Positions 34,598 to 43,229 of a stretch of 64,000 nt of DNA are shown here, piece by piece. Source of the DNA: Clostridia bacterium. Lineage in GTDB: Bacteria; Bacillota; Clostridia; Oscillospirales; Acutalibacteraceae. The stretch covers positions 1 to 64,000 of the forward strand of contig JAFRQM010000006.1 of NCBI GenBank assembly GCA_017428625.1. The letters are read 5' to 3'. The position numbers and the translations under genes were made by a program. How positions within the stretch are numbered: the stretch's first letter is position 1; the number at the start of each line of letters is the position of its first letter. The notes under the pieces are model-generated. The model made no database searches. It saw only the letters and a program-made list of their open reading frames with translations, and was not told the origin of the DNA.

Positions 34598-35611
34598 TTA
34601 CTTTATTTTCGTCACAACTTCCATACCGGGAAAGCTGTCAATAAACTCCTGAACAGCCTGAGCAGATGGCATCGCCGCGGAGCAGGAGTGCGCCGAAACA
34701 AGCATTGAAGCCGAAGCGGTCGCGAACTCAAGCGCCTTGTCAATGGGCTTGCCCTGAAGCAGTGAATAAATAAACGCCGAAGCGTAGCCGTCGCCGCCGC
34801 CGAAGCCTTTGAGGAGCTTTACGGGGTGCGTGCCGACTTTGTAGATTGAACCGTCGTTAAGATAAGCGTAAGAGCCTTCTTTGCCGTGTTTGATTATAAC
34901 AATCTTGTTGCCGTAGCCGAACCAGCGCGCAGCGGATTCCTCATCGTTTGCGCACTTGCCTTCAAGCGCTTCGGTCAAGTCAAACTCCTCGCGCGAGCCG
35001 AGAATGATGTCGCTGTTCTTTGCGGCTATTGAATAGTAAAGCGAAATCTCGTCAAAATTCTTCCAGGTGTAGCTTCTGTAGTCGATGTCAAATATTACAA
35101 CAAGACCGTTTTTCTTTGCGAGGAAGAGTGTCTTGAGAGCCGCCTCTCTCGAGGGGCTGCAGCACAGGGCCGTGCCGGAAATGACAACAGCTTTTGCCTT
35201 TTTGATGTAATCCTCATCAACATCGTCAACGCTTACCTGAAGGTCGGCAACTCCGTCGCGATACATAAGAATACTGCTCTGCGTGGGGCTGAGAATCTCG
35301 GTAAAAGTCAGACCGAGTTTTTCGCCGTTTACGCATCTTGTAATGTGAGAAACATCAATGCCGTCATTTTCAAAGTATTTGATAACATAAGTGCCGAACT
35401 GGTCGTCGCTGACCTTTGCTATAAAACCGCATTTCGCACCGAGCCGCGCAAGGCCTACGGCGATATTGGCGGGCGAACCGCCCACATATTTGTTGAAGTT
35501 GCTGCTCTCCCAGAGAGGCATATTCATATCGGTCGGGTTAAAGTCGATGGCTACTCTGCCAATAGGAATTACATCAAGTTCCTTGCTGTTGTCAAATTCA
35601 ATAAATGCCAT
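34598..35611 (-). CDS. iolC: 5-dehydro-2-deoxygluconokinase
   Basis: A PfkB-family sugar kinase of 337 residues, best matching IolC, which phosphorylates 5-dehydro-2-deoxy-D-gluconate in myo-inositol breakdown. The sugar site GGSPANIAVGLARLG and the catalytic anion-hole loop GFGGGDGYASAF are present (GGGDG is the usual IolC form of GAGD). It follows an IolJ-like aldolase by 18 bp. The other iol genes (D, E, G, B) are not in the window, so another keto-deoxy acid is possible. AGGAGGAG precedes the start. Confidence 0.88.
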   Translation of the reverse strand: MAFIEFDNSKELDVIPIGRVAIDFNPTDMNMPLWESSNFNKYVGGSPANIAVGLARLGAKCGFIAKVSDDQFGTYVIKYFENDGIDVSHITRCVNGEKLGLTFTEILSPTQSSILMYRDGVADLQVSVDDVDEDYIKKAKAVVISGTALCCSPSREAALKTLFLAKKNGLVVIFDIDYRSYTWKNFDEISLYYSIAAKNSDIILGSREEFDLTEALEGKCANDEESAARWFGYGNKIVIIKHGKEGSYAYLNDGSIYKVGTHPVKLLKGFGGGDGYASAFIYSLLQGKPIDKALEFATASASMLVSAHSCSAAMPSAQAVQEFIDSFPGMEVVTKIK

Positions 35612-35628
35612 TTCTGTCTCCTCCTGTG

Positions 35629-36483
35629 TCAGTCATCATAAGCTTTTCCGGCGCAGCCGAATATTTTTATATGTTTCATCGCGTTCTGATAAGCGCCTTC
35701 TTCCTCTGCGGTCTGAAGGTCGTAATATCCTTTGATTCTGCTTTCCGCATAAGCGTCGCGGACTGCTTTTTCAACGCTGTCAAATGTAGCGGTCGCAATG
35801 TTGATTTTGCAGATACCGAGTTCTATGCACTTCCTGAAATCTTCCTCGCTTATGCCTGTTCCGCCGTGAAGCACAAGGGGAACTTCAACGCTGTCTCTGA
35901 TTTTTTCAAGAATGTCAAAACGGAGTTTCGGCTCTTCTTTGTAATTGCCGTGCGCGTTGCCTATCGCAACGGCAAGAGCGTCCATTTCAACTTTCTCGCA
36001 AAATTCAGCAGCCTGAGCGGGGTCAGAACAATTAACCGCAATGTCTTCGCTGCCGTCTTCACTGCCGCCCACACAACCGATTTCGCACTCGATATCCGCC
36101 CCGTATTGCGCCGCGGTAACGGCGATTTCGGCGCACTGCATCATATTCTCCTCAAACGGCAGGTGCGAGCCGTCAAACATAACCGATGAGAAGCCTATAT
36201 CGAGAGCCTGCGTTATTTTCTCAACCGTTTTGCCGTGGTCAAAATGAACGGCAACCGGCATTTCACTGTTTTCAGCCGCCGCAACCATAAGCGGACCTAT
36301 GAGCTCAATCGGAGAGTTTTTAAGCCTGACCTCCGCAATCTGGATTATAGCGGGGCTTTCGGTCTCCTCAACCGCGCGCAGGATTCCCTTGACCATTTCC
36401 ATATTGGCAACGCTGAAACTGCCTACGGCGTATCTGCCCTCTTTCGCTCTCCAAAGCAGGTCGCTCATATTTACCAATGGCAT
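35629..36483 (-). CDS. iolJ: Class II aldolase, 6-phospho-5-dehydro-2-deoxygluconate aldolase-like
   Basis: 284 residues of the class II fructose-bisphosphate aldolase family. Metal/catalytic signatures: HFDHGKT, VMFDGSHLPFEEN, GNAHGNYK and LHGGTGI. The pairing with iolC makes the IolJ function (cleaving the phosphorylated product to DHAP and malonate semialdehyde) the best reading, though GatY/Fba relatives look alike. The promoter is at 36520-36548. Confidence 0.85.
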   Translation of the reverse strand: MPLVNMSDLLWRAKEGRYAVGSFSVANMEMVKGILRAVEETESPAIIQIAEVRLKNSPIELIGPLMVAAAENSEMPVAVHFDHGKTVEKITQALDIGFSSVMFDGSHLPFEENMMQCAEIAVTAAQYGADIECEIGCVGGSEDGSEDIAVNCSDPAQAAEFCEKVEMDALAVAIGNAHGNYKEEPKLRFDILEKIRDSVEVPLVLHGGTGISEEDFRKCIELGICKINIATATFDSVEKAVRDAYAESRIKGYYDLQTAEEEGAYQNAMKHIKIFGCAGKAYDD

Positions 36484-36519
36484 ATTATCGCCTCCCTAAC
36501 TCTAACTGCCTATTTAATA

Positions 36520-36548
36520 ATTATATCATCTTTATAATAAAATCTCAA
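36520..36548 (-). promoter_or_regulatory. Promoter of iolJ-iolC
   Basis: On the minus strand, TTGAGA (36543-36548), a 17-bp spacer and TATAAT (36520-36525). Confidence 0.62.
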
Positions 36549-36551
36549 CAC

Positions 36552-36588
36552 AAAAAAGCGTTTTATTTACTGCCGTTTTCAAACGCTT
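36552..36588 (-). terminator. Terminator of uvrC
   Basis: AAGCGTTT/AAACGCTT (36556-36563 and 36581-36588) overlaps the stop codon and is followed by TTTT on the minus strand. Confidence 0.6.
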
Positions 36589-38413
36589 CTTTTACCGCCT
36601 GTGCGGATTTAAGGCTCATACCTTTGACCGCGGCAAGTTCCTCTACGCTTGCCTGAGAAATCGCCTTGATTGTCTTGAAGCTTTTGAGCAGTTCGTCAGC
36701 CCTCGCTTTGCCTATGCCGTCAATGGAGAGCAGAGCCGAGTTGAGCGATGATTTTTTGTGCTTCGTGCGGTGGTATTCAACAGAGTAGCGGTGAACCTCT
36801 TCCTGTATGGATGAAACAAGAGTGAATGCCGCCCGCTTTGATGTCAACGAGATTTCCTCGCCGCTGCCCGTAATCGCCCTTGTGCGGTGGTGACTGTCTT
36901 TGACCATACCGAAAAGGGGAATGTCAAGCCCGTATTTTTTAAGCACGGGTCGCACCGCGTTTACCTGCCCCGTTCCGCCGTCAAGCAGAATAAGGTCAGG
37001 CAGCCTGCCGAAGCCCTCGCCCGTTTCTTTTTCCTCAAAATAACGAATAATCCTGCGTTCGAGAACTTCCGCCATCGAGGCGTAGTCATCCTGACCCGAA
37101 AAGCCTTTTATGGCAAAACGTCGGTATGATTTTTTGTAAGGAACGCCGGAGCGGAAAACCACCATACCGGCAACATTGTCGCTGCCCGCGGTGTGTGAAA
37201 TATCATAGGCCTCAATGAATTCCGGCGGAACTTTCATACCCAGCATTGTCGCGAGTTCGTCAAGCGCCGCCGTCTGTTTGCCCGTTTTGCCGAGATAAAG
37301 CCCCAGTTTCTGCGCGGCATTTGAGCGGCACATTTCAACAATTTCGTGCTGTTCACCCTTTTGAGGAACGGTAATGCTTACCTTTCTGCCTTTTTTTGAG
37401 GTAAGCCACTCTTCAATTAATTCCGCGTTCGTCATTTCGCCGTCAAGAGTTACTCTCTGAGGAACATTGTCTCGCATTGTGTAATAATCCCTCAGCAGTT
37501 CATAACGCGCCGACACAAGGTCTTCGGGCATATCTATTATGAAATACTCGCTGTCAAACAGCCGTCCCTCCGAAAAACGCAGAACAGACAGACAGGCCTT
37601 CGGATTTTCGCCGCCGTCCGCTGCCCCGACTATCGCGAAAACATCCTGTTCACGCACGGAGTTTGAAACAACCTTCTGCTTTTCGCCGACTTTTTTGATG
37701 GCGTTTATTCTGTCGCGCAGTTTTGCCGCTTTTTCAAATTCAAGGTTTTCGGAGGCTTCAAGCATTTTTGCCGTCAGTTCCTCAACAAATTCCTCTCCGC
37801 CGTTCATTATATATTTTATGGCACTTTCAACCGCTTCGTTGTGCTGCTGTTTTGTTGTTTTGCCCGCGCAGGGGGCAGAGCACTGCTTAATAAAAAAATT
37901 AAGGCAGGGGCGCGATGTCTTACAGTCGCGGGGGAACTGCTTGTTGCACTGCGGCAGACGGAAAATCTTTTTTGCCTCGTCAACCGCGTTGGTTACCGCA
38001 AACCCGCTTGTGTAAGGGCCGAGATATCGCGAGCCGTCGTCTGTTTTCTGTTTTACGGCGTATATGTTTTTCCATTCGCCCTGTGTGATTTTTATGTAAT
38101 GGTAGCCTTTGTCGTCTTTGAGGAGGATATTGTATTTTGGGGAGTGCTGTTTTATAAGACTGCATTCGAGCACAAGAGCCTCAAACTCGCTGTCGGTCAG
38201 AATGTAGTCAAATGAGTCAACGTTCTCAACCATTCTGTGCACTTTCAACGTGTGATTGTTCTGCGAGCCGAAATACTGGCTCACCCTGTTTTTAAGCGCT
38301 TTTGCCTTGCCGATATAAATGATTTTGCCGGTCTTGTCTTTCATAATATAAACACCGGGCGTCAGAGGCAGGCTCATTGCTTTTTTACGAAGTTCACCGA
38401 GTTTTTCATTCAT
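36563..38413 (-). CDS. uvrC: Excinuclease ABC subunit C
   Basis: UvrC makes the 3' and 5' incisions in nucleotide excision repair. The 616 residues show an N-terminal GIY-YIG domain (PGVYIMKDKTGKIIYIGKA), a Cys-rich segment (C-x-FIKQCSAPCAGK), a UVR helical motif for UvrB (about 205-240), the RNase H-like domain (IEAYDISHTAG, ILLDGG) and a C-terminal double helix-hairpin-helix (SIDGIGKARADELLKSF, VKGMSLKSAQAV). AAAGGAGG precedes the start. Confidence 0.97.
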   Translation of the reverse strand: MNEKLGELRKKAMSLPLTPGVYIMKDKTGKIIYIGKAKALKNRVSQYFGSQNNHTLKVHRMVENVDSFDYILTDSEFEALVLECSLIKQHSPKYNILLKDDKGYHYIKITQGEWKNIYAVKQKTDDGSRYLGPYTSGFAVTNAVDEAKKIFRLPQCNKQFPRDCKTSRPCLNFFIKQCSAPCAGKTTKQQHNEAVESAIKYIMNGGEEFVEELTAKMLEASENLEFEKAAKLRDRINAIKKVGEKQKVVSNSVREQDVFAIVGAADGGENPKACLSVLRFSEGRLFDSEYFIIDMPEDLVSARYELLRDYYTMRDNVPQRVTLDGEMTNAELIEEWLTSKKGRKVSITVPQKGEQHEIVEMCRSNAAQKLGLYLGKTGKQTAALDELATMLGMKVPPEFIEAYDISHTAGSDNVAGMVVFRSGVPYKKSYRRFAIKGFSGQDDYASMAEVLERRIIRYFEEKETGEGFGRLPDLILLDGGTGQVNAVRPVLKKYGLDIPLFGMVKDSHHRTRAITGSGEEISLTSKRAAFTLVSSIQEEVHRYSVEYHRTKHKKSSLNSALLSIDGIGKARADELLKSFKTIKAISQASVEELAAVKGMSLKSAQAVKEAFENGSK

Positions 38414-38443
38414 ACTTTTATCCTCCTTTCTCTGTTTTTACGG

Positions 38444-38481
38444 GCATTTTTGCAAAATATGAGGGAATAATATGCGAACAG
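38444..38481. repeat. 38-bp direct repeat, copy 1
   Basis: GCATTTTTGCAAAATATG begins the copy; it differs from copy 2 at two positions (GAGGG/GACGG and CGAAC/CGAGC). Flanking sequence of about 30 bp beyond it is related but diverged. Confidence 0.85.
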
Positions 38482-38617
38482 GATATGTGTCGGAACGAGA
38501 ATTACAAAATAATAAAAATAAAAAGGAAATAACGAACATTCCGGGTGTGCGGAATGCGAAGACAGATTTTTCGTCAGATGAAGCAAAAAGCGCAGTTAAT
38601 AATTTGTTTATTAACGA

Positions 38618-38655
38618 GCATTTTTGCAAAATATGACGGAATAATATGCGAGCAG
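38618..38655. repeat. 38-bp direct repeat, copy 2
   Basis: The second copy, 174 bp from copy 1, begins GCATTTTTGCAAAATATG. It lies just beyond the terminator of ptsH, outside any gene. Confidence 0.85.
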
Positions 38656-38690
38656 AACGTGCGCACGGAATGAGAGTTATTGACTCTAAT

Positions 38691-38718
38691 AAAAAACAGG
38701 CGACATAAAGCCGCCTGT
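38691..38718 (-). terminator. Terminator of the HPr gene
   Basis: ACAGGCG/CGCCTGT (38696-38702 and 38712-38718) with TTTTTTATT on the minus strand. Confidence 0.85.
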
Positions 38719-38733
38719 GCGTTCTGAAAAGGT

Positions 38734-38997
38734 TTAATCTGCGAAACCGGATTCAACAAGTTTAACAAGTTCTTCAACGGCTTCTTCTTCATCAACTCCG
38801 TTTGCGGCAATTCTGATTTCAGTGCCGCCTACTATACCGAGTGAAAGAACGCCGAGAAGGCTCTTGGCGTTGACCTTGCGTTCGTCCTTGTCTATCCAGA
38901 TCTGTGATTTGAATTCATTGGCTTTCTGAATAAAAAATGTTGCGGGGCGTGCGTGAAGGCCGACTTGATTTTGAACAGTAACATCCTTAACGAACAT
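38734..38997 (-). CDS. ptsH: Phosphocarrier protein HPr
   Basis: 87 residues. His15 in GLHARPA accepts phosphate from enzyme I for sugar transport. Ser46 in AKSLLGVLSLG is the HPr kinase site used for CcpA-dependent catabolite control in Bacillota. Both are intact, so it is a true HPr rather than Crh. No ptsI is adjacent. GGAGGT lies upstream of the start and the promoter is at 39042-39069. Confidence 0.95.
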   Translation of the reverse strand: MFVKDVTVQNQVGLHARPATFFIQKANEFKSQIWIDKDERKVNAKSLLGVLSLGIVGGTEIRIAANGVDEEEAVEELVKLVESGFAD

Positions 38998-39041
38998 TGT
39001 CGCAAACCTCCTGTCTTTAACACATAATATTTTACAATGTG

Positions 39042-39080
39042 ATTATAGCACAAAAAAACTTTTCGTCAACGGAATTGACG
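39042..39080 (-). promoter_or_regulatory. HPr promoter overlapped by a dyad
   Basis: On the minus strand, TTGACG (39064-39069), a 16-bp spacer and TATAAT (39042-39047). The perfect inverted repeat CGTCAA-N5-TTGACG (39064-39080) covers the 35 box. Confidence 0.6.
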
Positions 39081-39192
39081 CCGCTTTTGAAAAATTCGGC
39101 TTGTATTCCAAATACAGCATAAACGGACGGCACGGTGTTTGTGAATTTTGACAGTTTTTATGTAAACTTTTTATTACAAAGGCACATATTGT

Positions 39193-39221
39193 TTGACAAA
39201 ACAAATGCGCTTGGATATAAT
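39193..39221 (+). promoter_or_regulatory. Promoter of the membrane protein-acyltransferase operon
   Basis: TTGACA (39193-39198), a 17-bp spacer and TATAAT (39216-39221), a consensus promoter leaving a leader of about 115 nt. The leader holds a small CGTAAA/TTTACG hairpin (39266-39284). No other element is seen in 39081-39342. Confidence 0.72.
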
Positions 39222-39342
39222 TATAAAGCATTTATTTTAAATACTTCAAATGAATACAATGCGGTCGTAAATCTGAGGTTTACGGTGCGGAACCGTGTTG
39301 ATTTTAATTTTCAAAAATGATTCCGGAACGGAGACTGAAAAA

Positions 39343-40155
39343 ATGAAAACCGTATTGAGCTTCATAGATGAAGCATTCAGGCAGATGCCCGAAACCGACA
39401 GGGCATACAAATTCAAAATGCAGCTTGTCAGCGAGGTTACCGAAAGGGCAAACGAACTCACGCACCGCGGCATCAAAGATGAAAAAGTTATCGAAGACCT
39501 TATTATCAGCGAGCATCCCGATATAAAAGGCGAGTTTGAAAATGTTCTTCGTGAAGAAAAACACGCAAAAAGGCGCAGACGCTTTGTTGCGCTCAACACG
39601 CTCGGAACAATTGCGTTCTGCCTTGTTTCCCTTATCGCCTTCTTCATCCACCTGTTCAAAGTTGACAACGGGCTTTCGTGGATTATTCTTGTCGCGGCGG
39701 CAACCGTAATTTCAATCTATTACACATTTCTCGGATGCTTAAGGTTTATAAAAAAACGCGAAATCATATTCCATATTACAACAAGGCTTCACCTCGCGTT
39801 TTCGGTTATGCTTGTTTTTGCGCTGGCGTTTTTCGTTATGCTGTTTAAGTTCAATATTATTCACAGCTGGGTTATGTTCCTTGCCGGCGCAATAGCCGTG
39901 CTTGCGTGCGACAGCCTTTTCGCGCATTTCTCGCACCGGAGGTTTGCCGTGTTTATGTATCTTGCATACATTCCGCTTGCCGCCGCTGTTCTTTATGTTA
40001 TTCTCGCGGTTACCGGCGCGGTGTCGTGGCAGGCGGGCTGGCTGCTTATTCCTCTCGCTCTCATTGCCGACGCGGTAATTATTGCCGTAAGGCTTATGAT
40101 AGGCAAAAAAGAAAATGAAGAAGTGGAGGAGGACAGTGTATGGAACGCAGATTAA
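39343..40155 (+). CDS. Membrane protein with HAAS-like N-terminal domain
   Basis: 270 residues. Residues 1-75 are a soluble charged helical region resembling the HAAS/DUF1700 type found beside PadR regulators (KFKMQLVSEVTERANELTH). After it come six hydrophobic segments (about 85-260) with small loops. Function unknown. The start is set by GGAGAC upstream of the ATG at 39343. Its 3' end overlaps the acyltransferase gene by 16 bp, so the two products are probably made together. Confidence 0.7.
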   Translation: MKTVLSFIDEAFRQMPETDRAYKFKMQLVSEVTERANELTHRGIKDEKVIEDLIISEHPDIKGEFENVLREEKHAKRRRRFVALNTLGTIAFCLVSLIAFFIHLFKVDNGLSWIILVAAATVISIYYTFLGCLRFIKKREIIFHITTRLHLAFSVMLVFALAFFVMLFKFNIIHSWVMFLAGAIAVLACDSLFAHFSHRRFAVFMYLAYIPLAAAVLYVILAVTGAVSWQAGWLLIPLALIADAVIIAVRLMIGKKENEEVEEDSVWNAD

Positions 40156-41456
40156 AAGCCGAACTGTGGGACAAGATGCACTATCTTTTCCGCGATTACA
40201 ACGACCGTATGGTTCATGTTGAACTTCATTACGATTATGAAATAAACATTGACGCCTTCAAAACCGTTCTTGCCTGCTTTTTCGAGAAGGCGCCCGTTTT
40301 TCACTCAAGTTTTACCGACAACCACATTTCACCCTACTGGGTTGTAAAAGACTATAACATTGATGATGTTGTCGAAGTTAATGATGTTGATGAAGAAGAC
40401 CTTGATCACAAAATCAACGCTTTTCTCTGCCAGTGTCTGCCTCCCGAGGGCGACCTGCAGATGAAGGTTCTGATTCTCAGGCATTCCGGCAAAACCACCG
40501 TCTGCATAATAGAAAACCATATGTGTATGGACGGGGGCGACTTCAAGAGTTTTCTCAAAACATTCTGCAAAAACTACAATGATTACGTTATAAACGGCGT
40601 AAGCCCGCTTGATTTGAGAACCGGCTCGCGCTCATACAAATCCGTCTATAAAGATTTAAGCAAAACAGACAGCAAAGCAGCGCAGAATCTTTATAAGAAT
40701 CTTTCTGTCAAAGACAAATACGCGCATAAATTTCCCTTTAAAGAAGACAGCGATGAGGATTATTCCTTTATAGCGCGCAGAAGAATAAGCGCCGAAAAAT
40801 TCCCGATGATAAAAGCCGCGGGCAAAAAGAGAGGCGCTACAATAAACGATATGCTCACCGCGGCGTATTTTTACAGCCTGTATGAGCTTGCGGATTTCAA
40901 TCCCTTCGAGCCTACAACCATTTCGTGCGCCATAGACCTGCGCCGCCACATGAAAGATGTCAGCGACACCGGCTACACAAACCAGACTTCATGGATGCAG
41001 TGCAGAGTTCCCGAAAAAGGCAGAGATATTTTTGAAACATTGCAATATGTTGTGAGAAGTTCCAATATGTTCAAACAAGACAAATTTATGGGGCTTTACG
41101 GTCTTCCTCTTCTTTCACTCGGCTACAGAATTATGCCGCATGCCGCATCGGAGGAGATAATCAAAATAGGTTATTCAAATCCGCTTCTCGCTATGAGCAA
41201 CATCGGCATTCTCGAGGTTGACAAACTCGCTCTCGAAGGTCACGAACCTACAGACGGCTTTATGAGCGGAGCGGTCAAATACAAACCGTTTGTTCTGCTT
41301 TCCGCAACATCAATGAGAAACGAAATGACTCTCTCAATGTGCGTTCGCGGCAGCGATGAAGACAAACTGACAGTCAGCCGCTTTTTCGACCTTATGGAGA
41401 AAAACATTGACCTGCTTATCGCAGACGAGATGAATACGGAAAAATCCGTTTCATAA
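40140..41456 (+). CDS. Stand-alone condensation-domain acyltransferase-like protein
   Basis: 438 residues of the chloramphenicol acetyltransferase/NRPS condensation superfamily (COG4908-like alcohol acyltransferases, PapA5-type). The catalytic motif HMCMDGG (His127, Asp131) sits at the usual distance from the N-terminus, and the C-terminal half has the ISCAIDLRRH and SNIGILEV beta-strand motifs of the second lobe. No carrier protein, adenylation or ketosynthase gene is near. It may acylate a small alcohol, amine or lipid; substrates are unknown. Confidence 0.8.
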   Translation: MERRLKAELWDKMHYLFRDYNDRMVHVELHYDYEINIDAFKTVLACFFEKAPVFHSSFTDNHISPYWVVKDYNIDDVVEVNDVDEEDLDHKINAFLCQCLPPEGDLQMKVLILRHSGKTTVCIIENHMCMDGGDFKSFLKTFCKNYNDYVINGVSPLDLRTGSRSYKSVYKDLSKTDSKAAQNLYKNLSVKDKYAHKFPFKEDSDEDYSFIARRRISAEKFPMIKAAGKKRGATINDMLTAAYFYSLYELADFNPFEPTTISCAIDLRRHMKDVSDTGYTNQTSWMQCRVPEKGRDIFETLQYVVRSSNMFKQDKFMGLYGLPLLSLGYRIMPHAASEEIIKIGYSNPLLAMSNIGILEVDKLALEGHEPTDGFMSGAVKYKPFVLLSATSMRNEMTLSMCVRGSDEDKLTVSRFFDLMEKNIDLLIADEMNTEKSVS

Positions 41457-41489
41457 TATATTTTGAACTTTTTTCAGAGGGGTGTTCAA

Positions 41490-43079
41490 ATGAAAACAAA
41501 AAAGAATATCATCATCAACATAGCCATAGCAGTGTTTATGGCGGCTTTCGCGGTCATCTGCTGGCGCACGGGTTCAATAAAATCACCCGTCGGCACGCTT
41601 TGGTCGCTTTTCCCGCCCGTTATAGCCATCTGCCTTGCGCTCATAACAAAAGAAGTTTATTCTTCGCTGTTTGTCGGTATTGTCGCAGGCGGCATCCTTT
41701 CGGCAGGCTTTTCGCCGAGAGTCTCAGTTGACAACATTGTCAACGACGGCTTCATAAGCGCCGTTTCGGATCAGGCGGGTGTGTTCATTTTCCTTGTAAT
41801 ACTCGGTGTTATTGTCGCTCTCATCAACAAAACGGGCGCTTCCGCGGCGTTCGGCTCCTGGGCGGCAAAGCATATCAAATCAAAAGCAGGCGCGGCAATC
41901 GCAACATTCCTTTTCGGCGTTCTGATTTTTATTGACGACTATTTCAACTGTCTCACCGTAGGCGCCGTTATGCGTCCGGTTACCGATAAAACTAAAATGT
42001 CGCGTGCAAAACTCGCTTATATCATCGACGCCACAGCCGCTCCGGTTTGTATGATAGCCCCCATTTCGTCCTGGGCTGCAGCCGTTTCGTCATACGCTCC
42101 CGAAGGCGTCAGCGGAATCACCCTTTTCTGCAGAGCGATTCCCTACAATTTCTACTCGCTTCTTACATTTGTTTTCATCATCACTCTCACCGTAATGAAA
42201 TTTGATTACGGCCCGATGAAACTGCACGAAAGAAACGCTCTCAACGGCGACCTTTTCACATCGGGCGCAACACAAAGCGAAGAAGAAACGCCCGCGACAT
42301 CACGCGGCAAGGTGATAGATCTCATTGTTCCCATTGTTGTTCTTATCGGCGTCTGCATTTTTGCCCTTGTTTACAACGGCGGAATCCTTGACGGCGCAGG
42401 CTTCATCACCGCTTTCTCCGATACAGACGCAACGGTAGGTCTTCCTTGGGGCGGACTTATTACTCTTGTATTCACAATCATCTATTACGCCTGCAGAAAA
42501 GTCGTAAGTTTCAAAGACGCTATGGAATGCATTCCCAAAGGCTTTGTTGCCATGGTTCCCGCAATTCTTATTCTCACAATGGCGTCAACTCTTAAAAACC
42601 TTACCGGACTTCTTGATTCAAGCGCGTTTGTCAAAGGCGCTCTCGATTCAGCGTCTGGCCTTGACAAATTCCTTCCCGCGATTATATTCCTTGTCGCAGT
42701 AGCAATCAGTTTTGCGTCAGGCACTTCCTGGGGCACATTCGGCATCCTCATTCCGATAGTCACCGTCATATTCCCCGTAGAGAATATTCTCGGCATTATC
42801 TCAATGTCCGCCTGCCTTGCCGGTTCTGTCTGCGGCGACCACTGCTCACCCATTTCAGACACAACAATTATGTCATCGGCAGGCGCGCAGTGCAACCATC
42901 TCAATCACGTTTCAACGCAGATGCCTTACTCATTGACAGTTGCGGCGGTGTCGTTCGTCGCATACATTGTCGCCGGTCTTACGCAGAAGATTTATATCGC
43001 CCTTCCTTTCGGCGTTATTATCACGGTTCTTACTCTTCTTGTGATTAAACTTGTTTCCAACCCCAAAGAAAAAGCATAA
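41490..43079 (+). CDS. Na+/H+ antiporter, NhaC family
   Basis: 529 residues with about 12 membrane helices. The NhaC/Cit-type core is recognisable: FIDDYFNCLTVG, FASGTSWGTFGILIP and LAGSVCGDHCSPISDTTI. It probably exchanges Na+ or a related cation for H+; some NhaC relatives carry lactate/malate or amino acids, so the substrate is not certain. The ATG at 41490 has GGGG 6 nt upstream. It is 33 bp after the acyltransferase and may share the transcript. Confidence 0.9.
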   Translation: MKTKKNIIINIAIAVFMAAFAVICWRTGSIKSPVGTLWSLFPPVIAICLALITKEVYSSLFVGIVAGGILSAGFSPRVSVDNIVNDGFISAVSDQAGVFIFLVILGVIVALINKTGASAAFGSWAAKHIKSKAGAAIATFLFGVLIFIDDYFNCLTVGAVMRPVTDKTKMSRAKLAYIIDATAAPVCMIAPISSWAAAVSSYAPEGVSGITLFCRAIPYNFYSLLTFVFIITLTVMKFDYGPMKLHERNALNGDLFTSGATQSEEETPATSRGKVIDLIVPIVVLIGVCIFALVYNGGILDGAGFITAFSDTDATVGLPWGGLITLVFTIIYYACRKVVSFKDAMECIPKGFVAMVPAILILTMASTLKNLTGLLDSSAFVKGALDSASGLDKFLPAIIFLVAVAISFASGTSWGTFGILIPIVTVIFPVENILGIISMSACLAGSVCGDHCSPISDTTIMSSAGAQCNHLNHVSTQMPYSLTVAAVSFVAYIVAGLTQKIYIALPFGVIITVLTLLVIKLVSNPKEKA

Positions 43080-43095
43080 ATATACAGGCAATCAG

Positions 43096-43141
43096 ACGGC
43101 TTATCCGTTAAAGGCTAAGCCGTTCTGTGTTTGTTTTTTTG
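43096..43141 (+). terminator. Terminator of the NhaC operon
   Basis: ACGGCTTA/TAAGCCGT (43096-43103 and 43116-43123) followed by a T-rich stretch ending TTGTTTTTTT. Confidence 0.75.
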
Positions 43142-43169
43142 CATTTCGCCGTGTTTTCTTCTGCCGCAC

Positions 43170-43199
43170 TTGACAAATCACACATAAAAATGCAATAAT
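43170..43199 (+). promoter_or_regulatory. Promoter of rsmD
   Basis: TTGACA (43170-43175), an 18-bp spacer and AATAAT (43194-43199). Confidence 0.45.
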
Positions 43200-43229
43200 T
43201 ATATGATTTTTATTTAGGCGGTGAGTTGT

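Larger units (their letters stand above)
38414..38690. other. uvrC leader region with two 38-bp direct repeats
   Basis: No gene is recognised. The stretch between uvrC and the HPr terminator contains the two repeat copies entered separately and AT-rich spacer. The immediate uvrC leader starts with a strong ribosome binding site. Confidence 0.6.

Noticed and set aside
34598..36483. A complete myo-inositol catabolic operon
   Set aside because: Only iolC and iolJ are present; no dehydrogenase, dehydratase or hydrolase of the pathway is adjacent.
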